Part shown: positions 17,241-26,331 of the stretch, in pieces
How positions within the stretch are numbered: position 1 is the stretch's first letter
How the letters are laid out: every line of letters starts with the position of its first letter
Assembly (NCBI RefSeq): GCF_900110375.1
Contig: NZ_FODN01000008.1
Coordinates: 123,170 to 187,169 of the forward strand
Direction of reading: 5' to 3'
DNA length: 64,000 bases
From: Flavobacterium sinopsychrotolerans
GTDB lineage: Bacteria; Bacteroidota; Bacteroidia; Flavobacteriales; Flavobacteriaceae
Notes under the pieces: model-generated
What the model saw: the letters and a program-made list of their open reading frames with translations, nothing else
The model's database searches: none
What the model was told of the DNA's origin: nothing
Position numbers and translations under genes: made by a program

Positions 17241-19331
17241 ATGGAAAGTTTTAGAACCGAAATAGAAAACCCGATTGTCCAAAAAGACATTATCGATTTA
17301 GAAAGAAAAATTGCTTTATTCCGTGACGGAAAAATAGATGATGAACGTTTCCGCAGCCTTCGTTTGGCGAGAGGAGTTTATGGTCAGCGTCAGGAAGGCG
17401 TACAAATGATTCGTATCAAATTGCCTTTTGGTAAAGTGACCAGCGAACAATTGTTGCGTATAACTAAAGTTTCTGATGAATATTCTACCGGACGTTTGCA
17501 CATTACAACGCGTCAGGATATCCAAATTCACTATGTAAGTTTGGACAGAACACCACAACTTTGGGCTGAATTAGAAAAAGATGATGTTACACTTCGTGAA
17601 GCTTGTGGAAACACCGTAAGAAATATTACGGCCAGCGAAACAGCAGGAATTGATTCAGAAGAACCTTTTGACGTGTCGCCTTACGCGCATGCTATGTTTC
17701 AGTTTTTCTTGAGAAATCCGGTTTGTCAGGAAATGGGACGTAAATTCAAAATTTCATTTTCTTCTTCTGATAAAGATACGGCATTGAGTTATTTACACGA
17801 TTTAGGATTTATTCCAAGAATTGTAAATGGCGAAAGAGGATTTAAAGTAATGCTAGGCGGAGGATTAGGTTCTCAACCAAGTCATGCGGAATTATTGTCT
17901 GAGTTTATTCCGGTAAACCAAATTATACCAACAACCGAAGGCGTTTTGAGAATTTTTGATCGCTATGGCGAAAGAGCGAAACGTTTGAAAGCACGTATGA
18001 AATTCTTAATCAAAGATTTGGGAAGAGACGAGTTTTTAAGATTGGTGGAAGAAGAGAAAAAAGCGTTGTCTCATCAAACAGTTGAAATCGACACGACTGC
18101 TTTTGATGGTGAAATACCTGCTTCTTTATTGGAAGTTCCAAAAGTAGTTGTTGAAGATACAGCTGCTTTCGAAGCTTGGAAAAAATCAAATGTAATTGCA
18201 CAAAAACAAGTGGGTTATGTAGCGATTGGAATCAAAGTTTTATTAGGAGATTTTTATACGGATAAAGCAAGAGCATTAGCAGAATTAGTTAAAAATTATG
18301 CGGCTAATGAATTGCGTTTTACATTGAGACAAGACATTTTAATTCGAAACGTAAAAGAAGAAAATTTGCCGTTTTTCTACCAAGAATTAGCCAAATTAGA
18401 TTTTGTGGCTTTGGGTTATAATACCATTTCAGATATTACGGCTTGTCCGGGAACAGATACGTGTAATTTAGGAATTGCAAGCAGTACCGGAATCGCAGTA
18501 GAATTGGAAAGGGTTTTAGAAACTGAATATCCACAATACAGCAACAATCAGGAAATCACGATTAAAATCAGTGGTTGTATGAATGCTTGTGGACAACACA
18601 ATATGGCCGAAATTGGTTTTCAAGGAATGTCTATTAATTCAGGGAAATTAGTGGCACCAGCATTACAAGTGTTGCTAGGCGGAGGAAATTTAGGAAACGG
18701 AAACGGAAGATTTTCTGATAAAGTGATCAAAATTCCAAGCCGAAGAGGACCTGATGCGTTGCGTTTCATCTTAAATGATTTTGAAGCAAACGGAAACGGA
18801 CAATCATTTTTGAATTATTATGATGCCAAAGGTGAGAAATACTTCTACGAATTTTTAAAACCATTAGCTGACATAACAAATCTTACCGAAGCTGATTTTG
18901 TAGATTGGGGAAATGCTGATAATTACGTGAAAGCAGTTGGAGTTGGAGAATGCGCTGGTGTAGTAATTGATTTAGTAGCTACTTTAATATTGGAAGCCAA
19001 AGACAAACTAACTTTCGCACAAGAAGCATTTGATGATGCAAAATGGGCTGATGCAATTTATTTGGCATACGCAGGATTTGTAAATGGAGCCAAAGCATTA
19101 TTATTGGCTGAAAACCAAAAAACAAATCACCAAGCTGGAATTATCGATTTGTTTGATACGGTTTTCGTAGCAACGAATATCATTCAATTGAAGTCAACAT
19201 TAAGAGATTTAGTATACCAAATCAATCAGAATGAACCTTCTGCTGAATTTGCACAAAATTACATTCAAGATGCAAGTGTCTTTTTTGAAGCAATTGAATC
19301 ATACAGAGAAAAAGACTTAGCCGATGCTTAA
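17241..19331 (+). CDS. Siroheme-dependent sulfite (nitrite/sulfite) reductase with C-terminal HEPN-like extension
   Basis: A 696-residue enzyme predicted to reduce sulfite to sulfide. Two ferredoxin-like/siroheme repeats cover about residues 1-560, with siroheme contacts (TGRLHITTRQDIQIHY, LRFTLRQDILIRN). The [4Fe-4S] ligands are Cys402-x5-Cys408 and Cys446-x3-Cys450 (ACPGTDTCN, GCMNACGQ). The last ~130 residues form an added helical domain resembling HEPN (AKWADAIYLAYAGFVNGAKA); it lacks the RX4-6H motif of HEPN ribonucleases, so it is not an obvious toxin. It overlaps cobA by 8 bp. Context favours sulfite over nitrite as substrate. Confidence 0.92.
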   Translation: MESFRTEIENPIVQKDIIDLERKIALFRDGKIDDERFRSLRLARGVYGQRQEGVQMIRIKLPFGKVTSEQLLRITKVSDEYSTGRLHITTRQDIQIHYVSLDRTPQLWAELEKDDVTLREACGNTVRNITASETAGIDSEEPFDVSPYAHAMFQFFLRNPVCQEMGRKFKISFSSSDKDTALSYLHDLGFIPRIVNGERGFKVMLGGGLGSQPSHAELLSEFIPVNQIIPTTEGVLRIFDRYGERAKRLKARMKFLIKDLGRDEFLRLVEEEKKALSHQTVEIDTTAFDGEIPASLLEVPKVVVEDTAAFEAWKKSNVIAQKQVGYVAIGIKVLLGDFYTDKARALAELVKNYAANELRFTLRQDILIRNVKEENLPFFYQELAKLDFVALGYNTISDITACPGTDTCNLGIASSTGIAVELERVLETEYPQYSNNQEITIKISGCMNACGQHNMAEIGFQGMSINSGKLVAPALQVLLGGGNLGNGNGRFSDKVIKIPSRRGPDALRFILNDFEANGNGQSFLNYYDAKGEKYFYEFLKPLADITNLTEADFVDWGNADNYVKAVGVGECAGVVIDLVATLILEAKDKLTFAQEAFDDAKWADAIYLAYAGFVNGAKALLLAENQKTNHQAGIIDLFDTVFVATNIIQLKSTLRDLVYQINQNEPSAEFAQNYIQDASVFFEAIESYREKDLADA

Positions 19332-20097
19332 AAAGATACAACCAATAGTAACGCTAGTGGGTGCGGGTCCAGGTGATCCGGATTTACTGACAATCAAAGG
19401 TGCAAAGGCACTGGCTGAGGCCAATGTCGTTTTGTATGACGCTTTGGCAAACGAAGAAATTTTAAGTTATGCTCCTAAAAAAGCAATTAAAATATTCGTT
19501 GGAAAAAGAAAAGGATGTCATGCCTATACGCAAGACCAAATCAACCAATTAATTGTAGATAACGCGCTTACCTACGGACATGTGGTTCGGTTAAAAGGCG
19601 GTGATCCATTTATCTTTGGTCGTGGCGGTGAGGAAATAGACTTTGTAGAAAGTTTTGGGATACCTACATTTGTAGTGCCTGGAATTTCATCGTCGATTGC
19701 CGTTCCTGCTTATCAAGGGATTTCATTGACCAAAAGAGGTGTTTCGGAAAGTTTTTGGGTAATTACGGGTACAACGTCTGATAGAAAATTATCAAATGAT
19801 GTGGCTTTAGCAGCGCAATCATCGGCAACTGTTGTGATTTTGATGGGGATGAGCAAACTGTCTCAGATTATTGATTTGTTCCAAAAAGAATCTAAAGGCG
19901 AAACTCCCGTTGCGATTATTCAAAACGGAACTACTGCTCAGGAGAAAATTGGTGTTGGAACAATTAATACAATTCAACAGGTTGTAACCGAGAATAAATT
20001 AAGTTCGCCTGCCATAATTGTCATTGGAGAAGTAGTAAAAGAAAGTAATAAATTGAAAGGATTTTACGAAGAATTCATATCAAAAGAAATAAAGTAG
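19324..20097 (+). CDS. cobA: Uroporphyrinogen-III C-methyltransferase
   Basis: A 257-residue SAM-dependent methyltransferase that converts uroporphyrinogen III to precorrin-2 for siroheme. It has the tetrapyrrole methylase motifs GAGPGDPDLLT (12-22) and LKGGDPFIFGRGGEE near 90, then PGISSSIAVPAYQGISLTKRG. Length is typical. It starts inside the end of the sulfite reductase gene, so the two are translationally coupled, which makes sense because the reductase needs siroheme. Confidence 0.95.
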   Translation: MLKKIQPIVTLVGAGPGDPDLLTIKGAKALAEANVVLYDALANEEILSYAPKKAIKIFVGKRKGCHAYTQDQINQLIVDNALTYGHVVRLKGGDPFIFGRGGEEIDFVESFGIPTFVVPGISSSIAVPAYQGISLTKRGVSESFWVITGTTSDRKLSNDVALAAQSSATVVILMGMSKLSQIIDLFQKESKGETPVAIIQNGTTAQEKIGVGTINTIQQVVTENKLSSPAIIVIGEVVKESNKLKGFYEEFISKEIK

Positions 20098-20099
20098 CA

Positions 20100-20681
20100 T
20101 TGGAAAGGAACGAATTATATCCAATATTTTTAAAATTACACAACCTCAACGTACTTATTGTGGGCGGCGGAAATGTGGGTTTAGAAAAGTTATCTTTTAT
20201 GTTGAAATCAAGTCCAAACGCCAATGTTGAGGTGGTGGCACCAAAGTTTTTACCAGAACTGGAAAGCCTGGCTGCAAAACATCCTTCGGTACAATTGACG
20301 TATAGAAAATTCAATCGATGGATGCTTCGCAAACGCCACATGGTTATTGCTTGTACGGATGATTTGAAAGTCAATAAAAGGATTTATGATTTGTCCCGAA
20401 AAAGATATTTGATTTGCAATATTGCGGATACACCGCCATTATGTGATTATTATTTGGGCGGAATTGTAACCAAAGGAAATGTAAAAATCGCCATTTCAAC
20501 CAACGGAAAATCACCAACAACTGCCAAAAGATTACGGGAGTTTTTTGAAGAAATCATTCCGGACGATATTAATAAAATGGTCGAAAATTTAAATGAATAT
20601 CGCAAAACACTAAAAGGGAATTTCGAAGAAAAAGTACAAAAGATGAACGAAATTACCGAAGCATTAAAAAATAAAGAATAA
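20100..20681 (+). CDS. Precorrin-2 dehydrogenase / sirohydrochlorin ferrochelatase
   Basis: A 193-residue protein like the N-terminal half of CysG or yeast Met8p. It oxidises precorrin-2 with NAD and may insert iron to give siroheme. It has the Rossmann motif VGGGNVGLEK near residue 20, IACTDDLKVNKRIYD and NIADTPPLCDYYLGGIVTKG, and SPTTAKRLREFFEE. The start is TTG at 20100, two bases after the cobA stop; starting there gives MERNELYPIFLKLHNL, in line with relatives. Together with cobA it completes siroheme synthesis for the sulfite reductase. Confidence 0.9.
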   Translation: MERNELYPIFLKLHNLNVLIVGGGNVGLEKLSFMLKSSPNANVEVVAPKFLPELESLAAKHPSVQLTYRKFNRWMLRKRHMVIACTDDLKVNKRIYDLSRKRYLICNIADTPPLCDYYLGGIVTKGNVKIAISTNGKSPTTAKRLREFFEEIIPDDINKMVENLNEYRKTLKGNFEEKVQKMNEITEALKNKE

Positions 20682-20786
20682 AAGAATCACAAAATAACGA
20701 ATGATATTTATCATTTATTTTTGAAAGAATCATTCGTTCATTTGTGAAAATAATAATAAGTAAGAACAAGTATAACAAAAGAAACT

Positions 20787-20827
20787 CTACCCAGTCTCCC
20801 CCTCCTTTGGAGGGGGTTGGGGGAGGA
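20787..20827 (+). repeat. G/C-rich intergenic hairpin repeat
   Basis: CCCCCTCCTTTGGAGGGGG can form a stem-loop followed by TTGGGGGAGG. It stands out by its base composition from the A+T-rich surroundings and resembles interspersed hairpin repeats common between flavobacterial genes. The element at 60713-60755 is similar in style. Confidence 0.5.
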
Positions 20828-20843
20828 ATAAAAGAATAAAAAA

Positions 20844-21896
20844 ATGATTAAAACAGACATACTTATAATAGGAGCCGGACCTACGGGTTTATTTGCAGTT
20901 TTTGAAGCAGGATTGTTAAAATTAAAATGTCATATTCTGGATGCTTTGCCACAAGCGGGCGGACAATTATCTGAATTATATCCTAAAAAACCTATTTATG
21001 ATATTCCAGGATTCCCTGAAGTATTAGCAGGAGATTTGGTTGATAATCTAATGGAACAAATCAAGCAGTTCGAACCAGGTTTTACCCTTGGTGAACGTGC
21101 TGAAACCATTGAAAAACAAGAAGACGGAACTTTTATTGTAACTTCTAATAAAGGAAAAAAATTCCATGCTCCTGTTGTAGCAATCGCAGGTGGATTAGGA
21201 AGTTTTGAACCAAGAAAACCATTGATTGAAGACATCGAATTTTACGAGGATAAAGGAATTAAATACTTTATCAAAAATCCAGAGAAATTTAGAGATAAAA
21301 AAGTTGTAATCGCTGGAGGAGGAGATTCAGCTTTGGACTGGAGTATTTTCTTGTCGAATGTAGCTTCTGAAGTGACTTTGATTCACCGTAGAAACGAATT
21401 TAGAGGTGCTTTAGATTCTGTAGAAAAAGTACAGGAATTGAAAAATTCCGGTAAAATAAAAATGATTACGCCTGGAGAAGTTGTTGGCTTGAAAGGTGCT
21501 GAACATTTAGAAGGAGTTGTAATCGAGGAAAATGGCGCACACCGAACAATTGAAACGGATTATTTTATTCCGCTTTTTGGATTAACACCAAAATTAGGTC
21601 CTATCGGAGACTGGGGATTAGACATTGAAAAAAATGCTATCAAAGTAAACAATGCTTTGGATTATCAAACGAACATTCCGGGAATTTTTGCCATTGGTGA
21701 CGTAAATACTTATCCTGGGAAACTGAAATTAATTCTTTGTGGATTCCACGAAGCAACATTAATGTGTCAGGCAGCTTACCAAATCATCAATCCGGGTAAG
21801 AGATATGTATTGAAATACACTACAGTTTCCGGTGTTGATGGATTTGACGGAACTCGTAAAGAAGCTCCAAAAGCCGTGGTGAAAGCAATAGTTTAA
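20844..21896 (+). CDS. Ferredoxin-NADP reductase (thioredoxin-reductase-like)
   Basis: A 350-residue FAD/NAD(P)H flavoprotein of the YumC-type ferredoxin-NADP reductase family. It has the FAD motif IIGAGPTGLFAVFEAG (7-22), ALPQAGGQLSELYPKKPIYD, the NAD(P) motif VIAGGGDSALDW near 153 and the FAD-binding AIGDVNTYPGKLKL near 283. It lacks the CxxC of thioredoxin reductase. At the end of the sulfate operon it is the likely source of reduced ferredoxin for the one-component sulfite reductase, because no CysJ flavoprotein is present (inference). Confidence 0.88.
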   Translation: MIKTDILIIGAGPTGLFAVFEAGLLKLKCHILDALPQAGGQLSELYPKKPIYDIPGFPEVLAGDLVDNLMEQIKQFEPGFTLGERAETIEKQEDGTFIVTSNKGKKFHAPVVAIAGGLGSFEPRKPLIEDIEFYEDKGIKYFIKNPEKFRDKKVVIAGGGDSALDWSIFLSNVASEVTLIHRRNEFRGALDSVEKVQELKNSGKIKMITPGEVVGLKGAEHLEGVVIEENGAHRTIETDYFIPLFGLTPKLGPIGDWGLDIEKNAIKVNNALDYQTNIPGIFAIGDVNTYPGKLKLILCGFHEATLMCQAAYQIINPGKRYVLKYTTVSGVDGFDGTRKEAPKAVVKAIV

Positions 21897-21924
21897 CAAC
21901 TTAGTCCAAACTAGTTAAAAAATT

Positions 21925-21959
21925 AAGCGCTAATACTTGCAAGTATTAGCGCTTTGTCT
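21925..21959 (+). terminator. Terminator after the sulfate assimilation operon
   Basis: A perfect palindrome of 14-bp arms, AAGCGCTAATACTT and its complement, around GC (21925-21954), followed by TTTGTCTTT. The interrupted T-tract makes it moderate in strength. Confidence 0.6.
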
Positions 21960-21990
21960 TTACTTTGTACTGTTCCTATATTTATTGAAA

Positions 21991-22106
21991 GTTATCACGA
22001 AAGGCGGAGGGAAAGACCCAATGAAACCTTAGCAACCCTTTATCTTTAAAGAAGGTGCTACATTCTACTTTATGCTGAATTTATTTCAGTATCTAAGATA
22101 GATAAC
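21991..22106 (+). ncRNA. SAM-I (S-box) riboswitch upstream of metH
   Basis: The conserved core is GGCGGAGGGAAAGACCCAATGA, split around AACCTTAGCAACCC and AAGGTGCTACATTCTAC. P1 pairs GTTATC (21991-21996) with GATAAC (22101-22106). P4 differs in sequence from the copy at 7150, with a hairpin at GCTGAATTTATTTCAGT, so the two are paralogous rather than a recent duplication. It controls the split metH and metF. Confidence 0.9.
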
Positions 22107-22159
22107 ATACGAATACTCACTTAGTATTTCTCAAACCTTTTCTTGACAACATATATTTT

Positions 22160-22320
22160 TAGCCTGCTGAATTAATTTCAGTATCAGGAGCGAATAATTG
22201 GCGTTTTTTTGCCAATACTGTTCCCACTTTCCGTTGCAATCTTTCTCGTCCTGAACTTGTTTCAGGATCCTTGAACAAGTTCAGGACGAGAAAGGATTTT
22301 CACTGCAATCGGGGCTAAAG
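22160..22320. repeat. Composite intergenic inverted-repeat element
   Basis: The stretch contains ATTGGC-gttttttt-GCCAAT (22197-22216) and a perfect 21-bp inverted repeat, CTTTCTCGTCCTGAACTTGTT (22241-22261) with its complement at 22274-22294. The flanks (ACTTTCCGTTGCAATCTTT before, GGATTTTCACTGCAATCGGGGCTA after) resemble an interspersed repeat seen in flavobacterial genomes. It lies in the long metH leader between riboswitch and start codon. No coding potential. Confidence 0.6.
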
Positions 22321-22402
22321 AGCTAAAATAGTGAACTTTTGTAATTATTAATCAAAAGTGAGAATCCCGATACCTATCGAGATTTACAAGAAATAAAAAG
22401 TT

Positions 22403-23404
22403 ATGTCAACAATTCAAGAAGCCATTAAAAAAAACATACTCGTACTCGATGGAGCTATGGGAACCATGTTGCAACGCTACAATTTTTCCGAAGAAGACTT
22501 TCGCGGGGAACGTTTCAAAGATTTTCCACATTCCTTAAAAGGGAACAACGATTTATTGTCACTGACACAACCCCAAGCGATTCGTGCTGTTCATGCCGCT
22601 TATTTTGAAGCAGGAGCGGATATCGTTGAAACCAATACTTTTTCTGGAACCACCATCGGAATGGCCGATTACCATCTCGAAGATTTGGTGTATGAACTCA
22701 ACTACGAATCGGCACGTATTGCCCGTGAAGTAGCCGATGAATTCACAGCCAAGAATCCAGATAAACCTCGTTTTGTAGCCGGTTCCATAGGACCAACAAA
22801 CCGTACAGCCAGTATGTCACCAGATGTAAATGATCCGGGTTACAGAGCTGTAACTTTCGATGATTTACGTATTGCTTATAAACAACAAGTCGAAGCCTTA
22901 ATTGACGGAGGAAGTGATTTGCTTTTAGTAGAAACTATTTTTGATACTCTAAATGCCAAAGCGGCACTTTTTGCCATTGAAGAAGTTAAAGATGAACGCA
23001 ATATCGATATTCCAATCATGGTTTCTGGAACCATTACGGATGCATCAGGAAGAACACTTTCAGGTCAAACCGTGGAAGCTTTTTTGGTTTCGGTTTCGCA
23101 CATTCCATTATTGAGCGTAGGTTTCAATTGTGCTTTGGGAGCTGATTTATTGAAACCCTATTTGCAAACTTTGTCGCAAAATACTTCATTCAATGTATCG
23201 GCGCATCCTAATGCAGGATTGCCAAACGCTTTTGGAGAGTATGATGAAACACCAGAGCAAATGCAAGCTTTCATCAAAGAATATTTGGACGATAATTTAG
23301 TGAATATTATAGGCGGTTGTTGCGGAACAACCCCGGAACATATTAAGTTGATTGCTGATATCGCAAAAGATTACAAGCCGAGAGTTTCGACAGCGACGAT
23401 GTAA
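22403..23404 (+). CDS. metH: Methionine synthase, homocysteine-binding part (split MetH, N-terminal)
   Basis: A 333-residue protein equal to the first domain of cobalamin-dependent methionine synthase. It binds homocysteine through zinc, with Cys243 in FNCALG and Cys306/Cys307 in [10 protein letters not shown]. The start [24 protein letters not shown] is diagnostic. The remainder of MetH is a separate gene 168 bp downstream. Separate genes are usual in flavobacteria, and both halves have intact ends, so this is not a frameshifted pseudogene. It is preceded by a SAM-I riboswitch about 300 bp upstream. Confidence 0.93.
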   Translation: MSTIQEAIKKNILVLDGAMGTMLQRYNFSEEDFRGERFKDFPHSLKGNNDLLSLTQPQAIRAVHAAYFEAGADIVETNTFSGTTIGMADYHLEDLVYELNYESARIAREVADEFTAKNPDKPRFVAGSIGPTNRTASMSPDVNDPGYRAVTFDDLRIAYKQQVEALIDGGSDLLLVETIFDTLNAKAALFAIEEVKDERNIDIPIMVSGTITDASGRTLSGQTVEAFLVSVSHIPLLSVGFNCALGADLLKPYLQTLSQNTSFNVSAHPNAGLPNAFGEYDETPEQMQAFIKEYLDDNLVNIIGGCCGTTPEHIKLIADIAKDYKPRVSTATM

Positions 23405-23410
23405 CCAAGA

Positions 23411-23488
23411 AGCCCGCGTGAGGGATAGCAGTGAAAAGCCCACAGCCTGACGAAGGAAGAGCGAGGACTTGCAACGAATAGCCCGACC
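23411..23488 (-). repeat. Interspersed repeat, copy A (between the metH halves)
   Basis: The stretch shares blocks with 63393-63480 on the opposite strand: CCCGCGT, AGGGATAGCAG, AAAGCCC and GAGGACTTG...CGAATAGCCCGAC. It is noncoding and lies between two cotranscribed genes, so it is carried in the metH mRNA. Confidence 0.65.
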
Positions 23489-23572
23489 CTTTTTGGGTCA
23501 CGCCCAAAATAATAATAAGATATACGAAACCTGAACGTTTGCTGAAATCGTGAAGGATCAAACAAAATAAAA

Positions 23573-26251
23573 ATGGCACAAGCAGAAACTAGAAGAAACC
23601 TTGTTTTATCGGGATTAGAGCCTTTAATCATTACGCCGGAAAGCGTATTTGTGAATATTGGGGAACGTACGAATGTAACAGGTTCTAGAAAATTCCTTCG
23701 ATTAATCAAGGAAGAAAAATACGAAGAAGCACTCAGTATTGCTAAAGAGCAAGTGGAAGGTGGCGCACAAATTATCGATATTAATATGGATGAAGGAATG
23801 CTTGATGGTGAATATGCCATGACAAAATTCCTGAATTTAATTGCAGCCGAACCAGATATTTCAAGAGTGCCAATCATGATTGATAGCTCTAAATGGGATA
23901 TTATTGAAGCGGGATTAAAAGTAGTACAAGGAAAGAGTGTCGTAAATTCTATTTCTTTAAAAGAAGGAGAAGAGCAATTTATTCATCATGCTAAATTGAT
24001 TAAGCGCTACGGAGCTGCGGCAATTATTATGGCTTTTGATGAAACTGGACAAGCTGATAATTACGACCGCAGAATTGAAATTTGCCAACGTTCGTATGAT
24101 ATTTTGGTAAACAAAGTTGGTTTCCCTCCACAGGATATTATTTTCGATTTGAATATTTTTCCTGTTGCGACAGGAATGGAAGAACACCGATTGAACGCAT
24201 TGGATTTCTTTAGAGGAACTAAATGGGTTAGAGAAAATCTTCCTCATGCGCACATTAGCGGTGGAGTAAGTAATGTTTCGTTTTCGTTTAGAGGAAATGA
24301 CACAGTTCGGGAAGCGATGCACTCTGTGTTTTTGTACCATGCGATTCAGCATGGCATGACAATGGGAATCGTGAATCCGGAAATGCTTTCTATCTACGAC
24401 GAAATTCCAAAAGATTTATTAGAACGTGTTGAGGATGTAATTCTAAATAGAAGAGACGATGCTACCGAAAGGTTGTTGGACTTTGCCGAAAATGTAAAAG
24501 GAGATGTCAAAAACAATGAAAAAGCGGTCCAAGAATGGCGTTCAGGAACCATTCAGGAACGATTAACGCATTCACTTGTAAAAGGAGTCGATGAATTTAT
24601 AGAAATAGATGTTGAAGAAGCCAGACTTGCAGCAACAAAACCTATCGAAGTAATCGAAATCAACCTAATGGCGGGAATGAATGTTGTTGGGGATTTATTT
24701 GGTTCGGGTAAAATGTTTTTGCCACAAGTGGTAAAATCTGCTCGTGTAATGAAGAAAGCAGTTGCTTATTTATTGCCGTTCATTGAAGCCGAAAAAGATG
24801 GTGTTTCGAGTTTTGCAGGTCGTATCTTAATGGCAACGGTAAAAGGCGACGTACACGATATTGGAAAAAATATTGTTTCAGTTGTTTTGGCTTGTAACAA
24901 TTATGAAATCATCGATTTAGGTGTCATGGTCGCTCCCGAGAAAATCATCGCTGCCGCAATAGAGCACAACGTTGATATTATTGGTTTGAGCGGATTAATA
25001 ACGCCATCATTGGATGAAATGGTGTATTTGGCTAAAGAATTAGATAAAAGAAATATAAAAATTCCGGTGATGATTGGTGGAGCAACGACTTCACGAGCGC
25101 ATACTGCCGTGAAAATTGCACCACAATACAAATCAACTGTTATTCATGTAAATGATGCTTCGAGAGCCGTAACGGTTGCCGGAAATTTATTGAACAGTGA
25201 GAAGAAAATATATGCAAGTGACATCAGGGCAGAGTATGATGCTTTTAGAGAGACATTTTTGAATCGTTCGCGTGATAAAAATTTCTTGACAATTGAGCAA
25301 GCTCGTAAAAATAAATTGCAGTTGGATTGGGATAATTTTACTCCAGTAAAACCAAATGTAATTGGAGAACAAATTATCGAAGTTGATTTGGATGTTTTGG
25401 TTCCGTACATTGACTGGACACCATTTTTTAGAACATGGGAATTGTTCGGAAAATATCCTGCGATATTGACTGACGAAGTGGTTGGAGAGCAAGCGACTTC
25501 TGTTTTTGCCGATGCACAGGAAATGTTAGACGTTATTTTGAAAGAAAAGAAATTGACCGCCAAAGGAATCTACGGAATTTTTCCTGCGAATCAAGTCAAT
25601 GATGATGATATTGAATTAACGGACGAAAACGGAAAACCATTACAAACGTTCTTGACACTTCGCCAACAATCACAAAAAACAAAAGGTGCTCCAAATATCG
25701 CATTGTCAGATTTTATTGCACCGAAAGACAGCGGTAAAACGGATTATATGGGAGCGTTTTGTGTAACGACTGGTTTTGGTGTGGATGAATGGGCAGCTGA
25801 ATTCGAAAGAGATTTAGATGATTACAATTCGATTATGGTCAAAGCATTGGCAGACCGTTTTGCGGAAGCTTTCGCAGAATATTTGCACGAAAAAATCCGT
25901 AAAGAAATTTGGGGTTACGCTGCTGATGAAAATTTAACAACCGAAGCTATGATTGATGAGGTTTATAAAGGAATTCGTCCAGCACCGGGTTATCCGGCTT
26001 GTCCCGACCATTTAGAAAAACCAACCATTTGGAAATTATTGAATGTAGAACAAGAAATTGGAGTGACTTTAACGGAAAGTATGGCGATGTGGCCAGCTTC
26101 ATCGGTTTCTGGATATTATTTTGGAAATCTGGAAAGTAGGTATTTTGGACTTGGAAAAATAAAAGAAGACCAAGTTATTGATTACGCCAAACGTAGAAGC
26201 GTTTCGACTGAAGTAGCTATGAAATGGCTGAACCCAAATATTGCGGATTAA
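23573..26251 (+). CDS. metH: Methionine synthase, folate/cobalamin/activation part (split MetH, C-terminal)
   Basis: An 892-residue protein carrying the remaining MetH domains: pterin-binding (about 20-290, [16 protein letters not shown]), the cobalamin cap and B12-binding domain (about 320-560) with GDVHDIGKN, where His428 is the axial ligand, and the SAM-dependent activation domain (about 600-892, [18 protein letters not shown] and [15 protein letters not shown]). It transfers the methyl group of methyltetrahydrofolate to homocysteine held by the partner protein encoded upstream. It is followed by metF, the supplier of methyltetrahydrofolate. Confidence 0.95.
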   Translation: MAQAETRRNLVLSGLEPLIITPESVFVNIGERTNVTGSRKFLRLIKEEKYEEALSIAKEQVEGGAQIIDINMDEGMLDGEYAMTKFLNLIAAEPDISRVPIMIDSSKWDIIEAGLKVVQGKSVVNSISLKEGEEQFIHHAKLIKRYGAAAIIMAFDETGQADNYDRRIEICQRSYDILVNKVGFPPQDIIFDLNIFPVATGMEEHRLNALDFFRGTKWVRENLPHAHISGGVSNVSFSFRGNDTVREAMHSVFLYHAIQHGMTMGIVNPEMLSIYDEIPKDLLERVEDVILNRRDDATERLLDFAENVKGDVKNNEKAVQEWRSGTIQERLTHSLVKGVDEFIEIDVEEARLAATKPIEVIEINLMAGMNVVGDLFGSGKMFLPQVVKSARVMKKAVAYLLPFIEAEKDGVSSFAGRILMATVKGDVHDIGKNIVSVVLACNNYEIIDLGVMVAPEKIIAAAIEHNVDIIGLSGLITPSLDEMVYLAKELDKRNIKIPVMIGGATTSRAHTAVKIAPQYKSTVIHVNDASRAVTVAGNLLNSEKKIYASDIRAEYDAFRETFLNRSRDKNFLTIEQARKNKLQLDWDNFTPVKPNVIGEQIIEVDLDVLVPYIDWTPFFRTWELFGKYPAILTDEVVGEQATSVFADAQEMLDVILKEKKLTAKGIYGIFPANQVNDDDIELTDENGKPLQTFLTLRQQSQKTKGAPNIALSDFIAPKDSGKTDYMGAFCVTTGFGVDEWAAEFERDLDDYNSIMVKALADRFAEAFAEYLHEKIRKEIWGYAADENLTTEAMIDEVYKGIRPAPGYPACPDHLEKPTIWKLLNVEQEIGVTLTESMAMWPASSVSGYYFGNLESRYFGLGKIKEDQVIDYAKRRSVSTEVAMKWLNPNIAD

Positions 26252-26331
26252 AACATAGTCGTAAAGTCAAAAGTCATAAAGTCCAAAGGACGTGACTTTC
26301 GACTTTTGACATTCAAACTTTAAGACTTAAA

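Noticed and set aside
18921..19331. HEPN domain of the sulfite reductase as part of a toxin-antitoxin system
   Set aside because: There is no MNT or other antitoxin partner, and no RX4-6H motif in the domain; it is part of one long metabolic protein.
22362..22396. CCGATACCTATCGAG before metH as an Rrf2 operator
   Set aside because: It resembles the sulfate operon palindrome only partly, and lies within an interspersed repeat region rather than at a promoter.
22403..26251. metH as a frameshifted or interrupted pseudogene
   Set aside because: Both parts have intact starts, ends, catalytic and metal-binding residues, and the division falls at a domain border. This split form is usual in flavobacteria.
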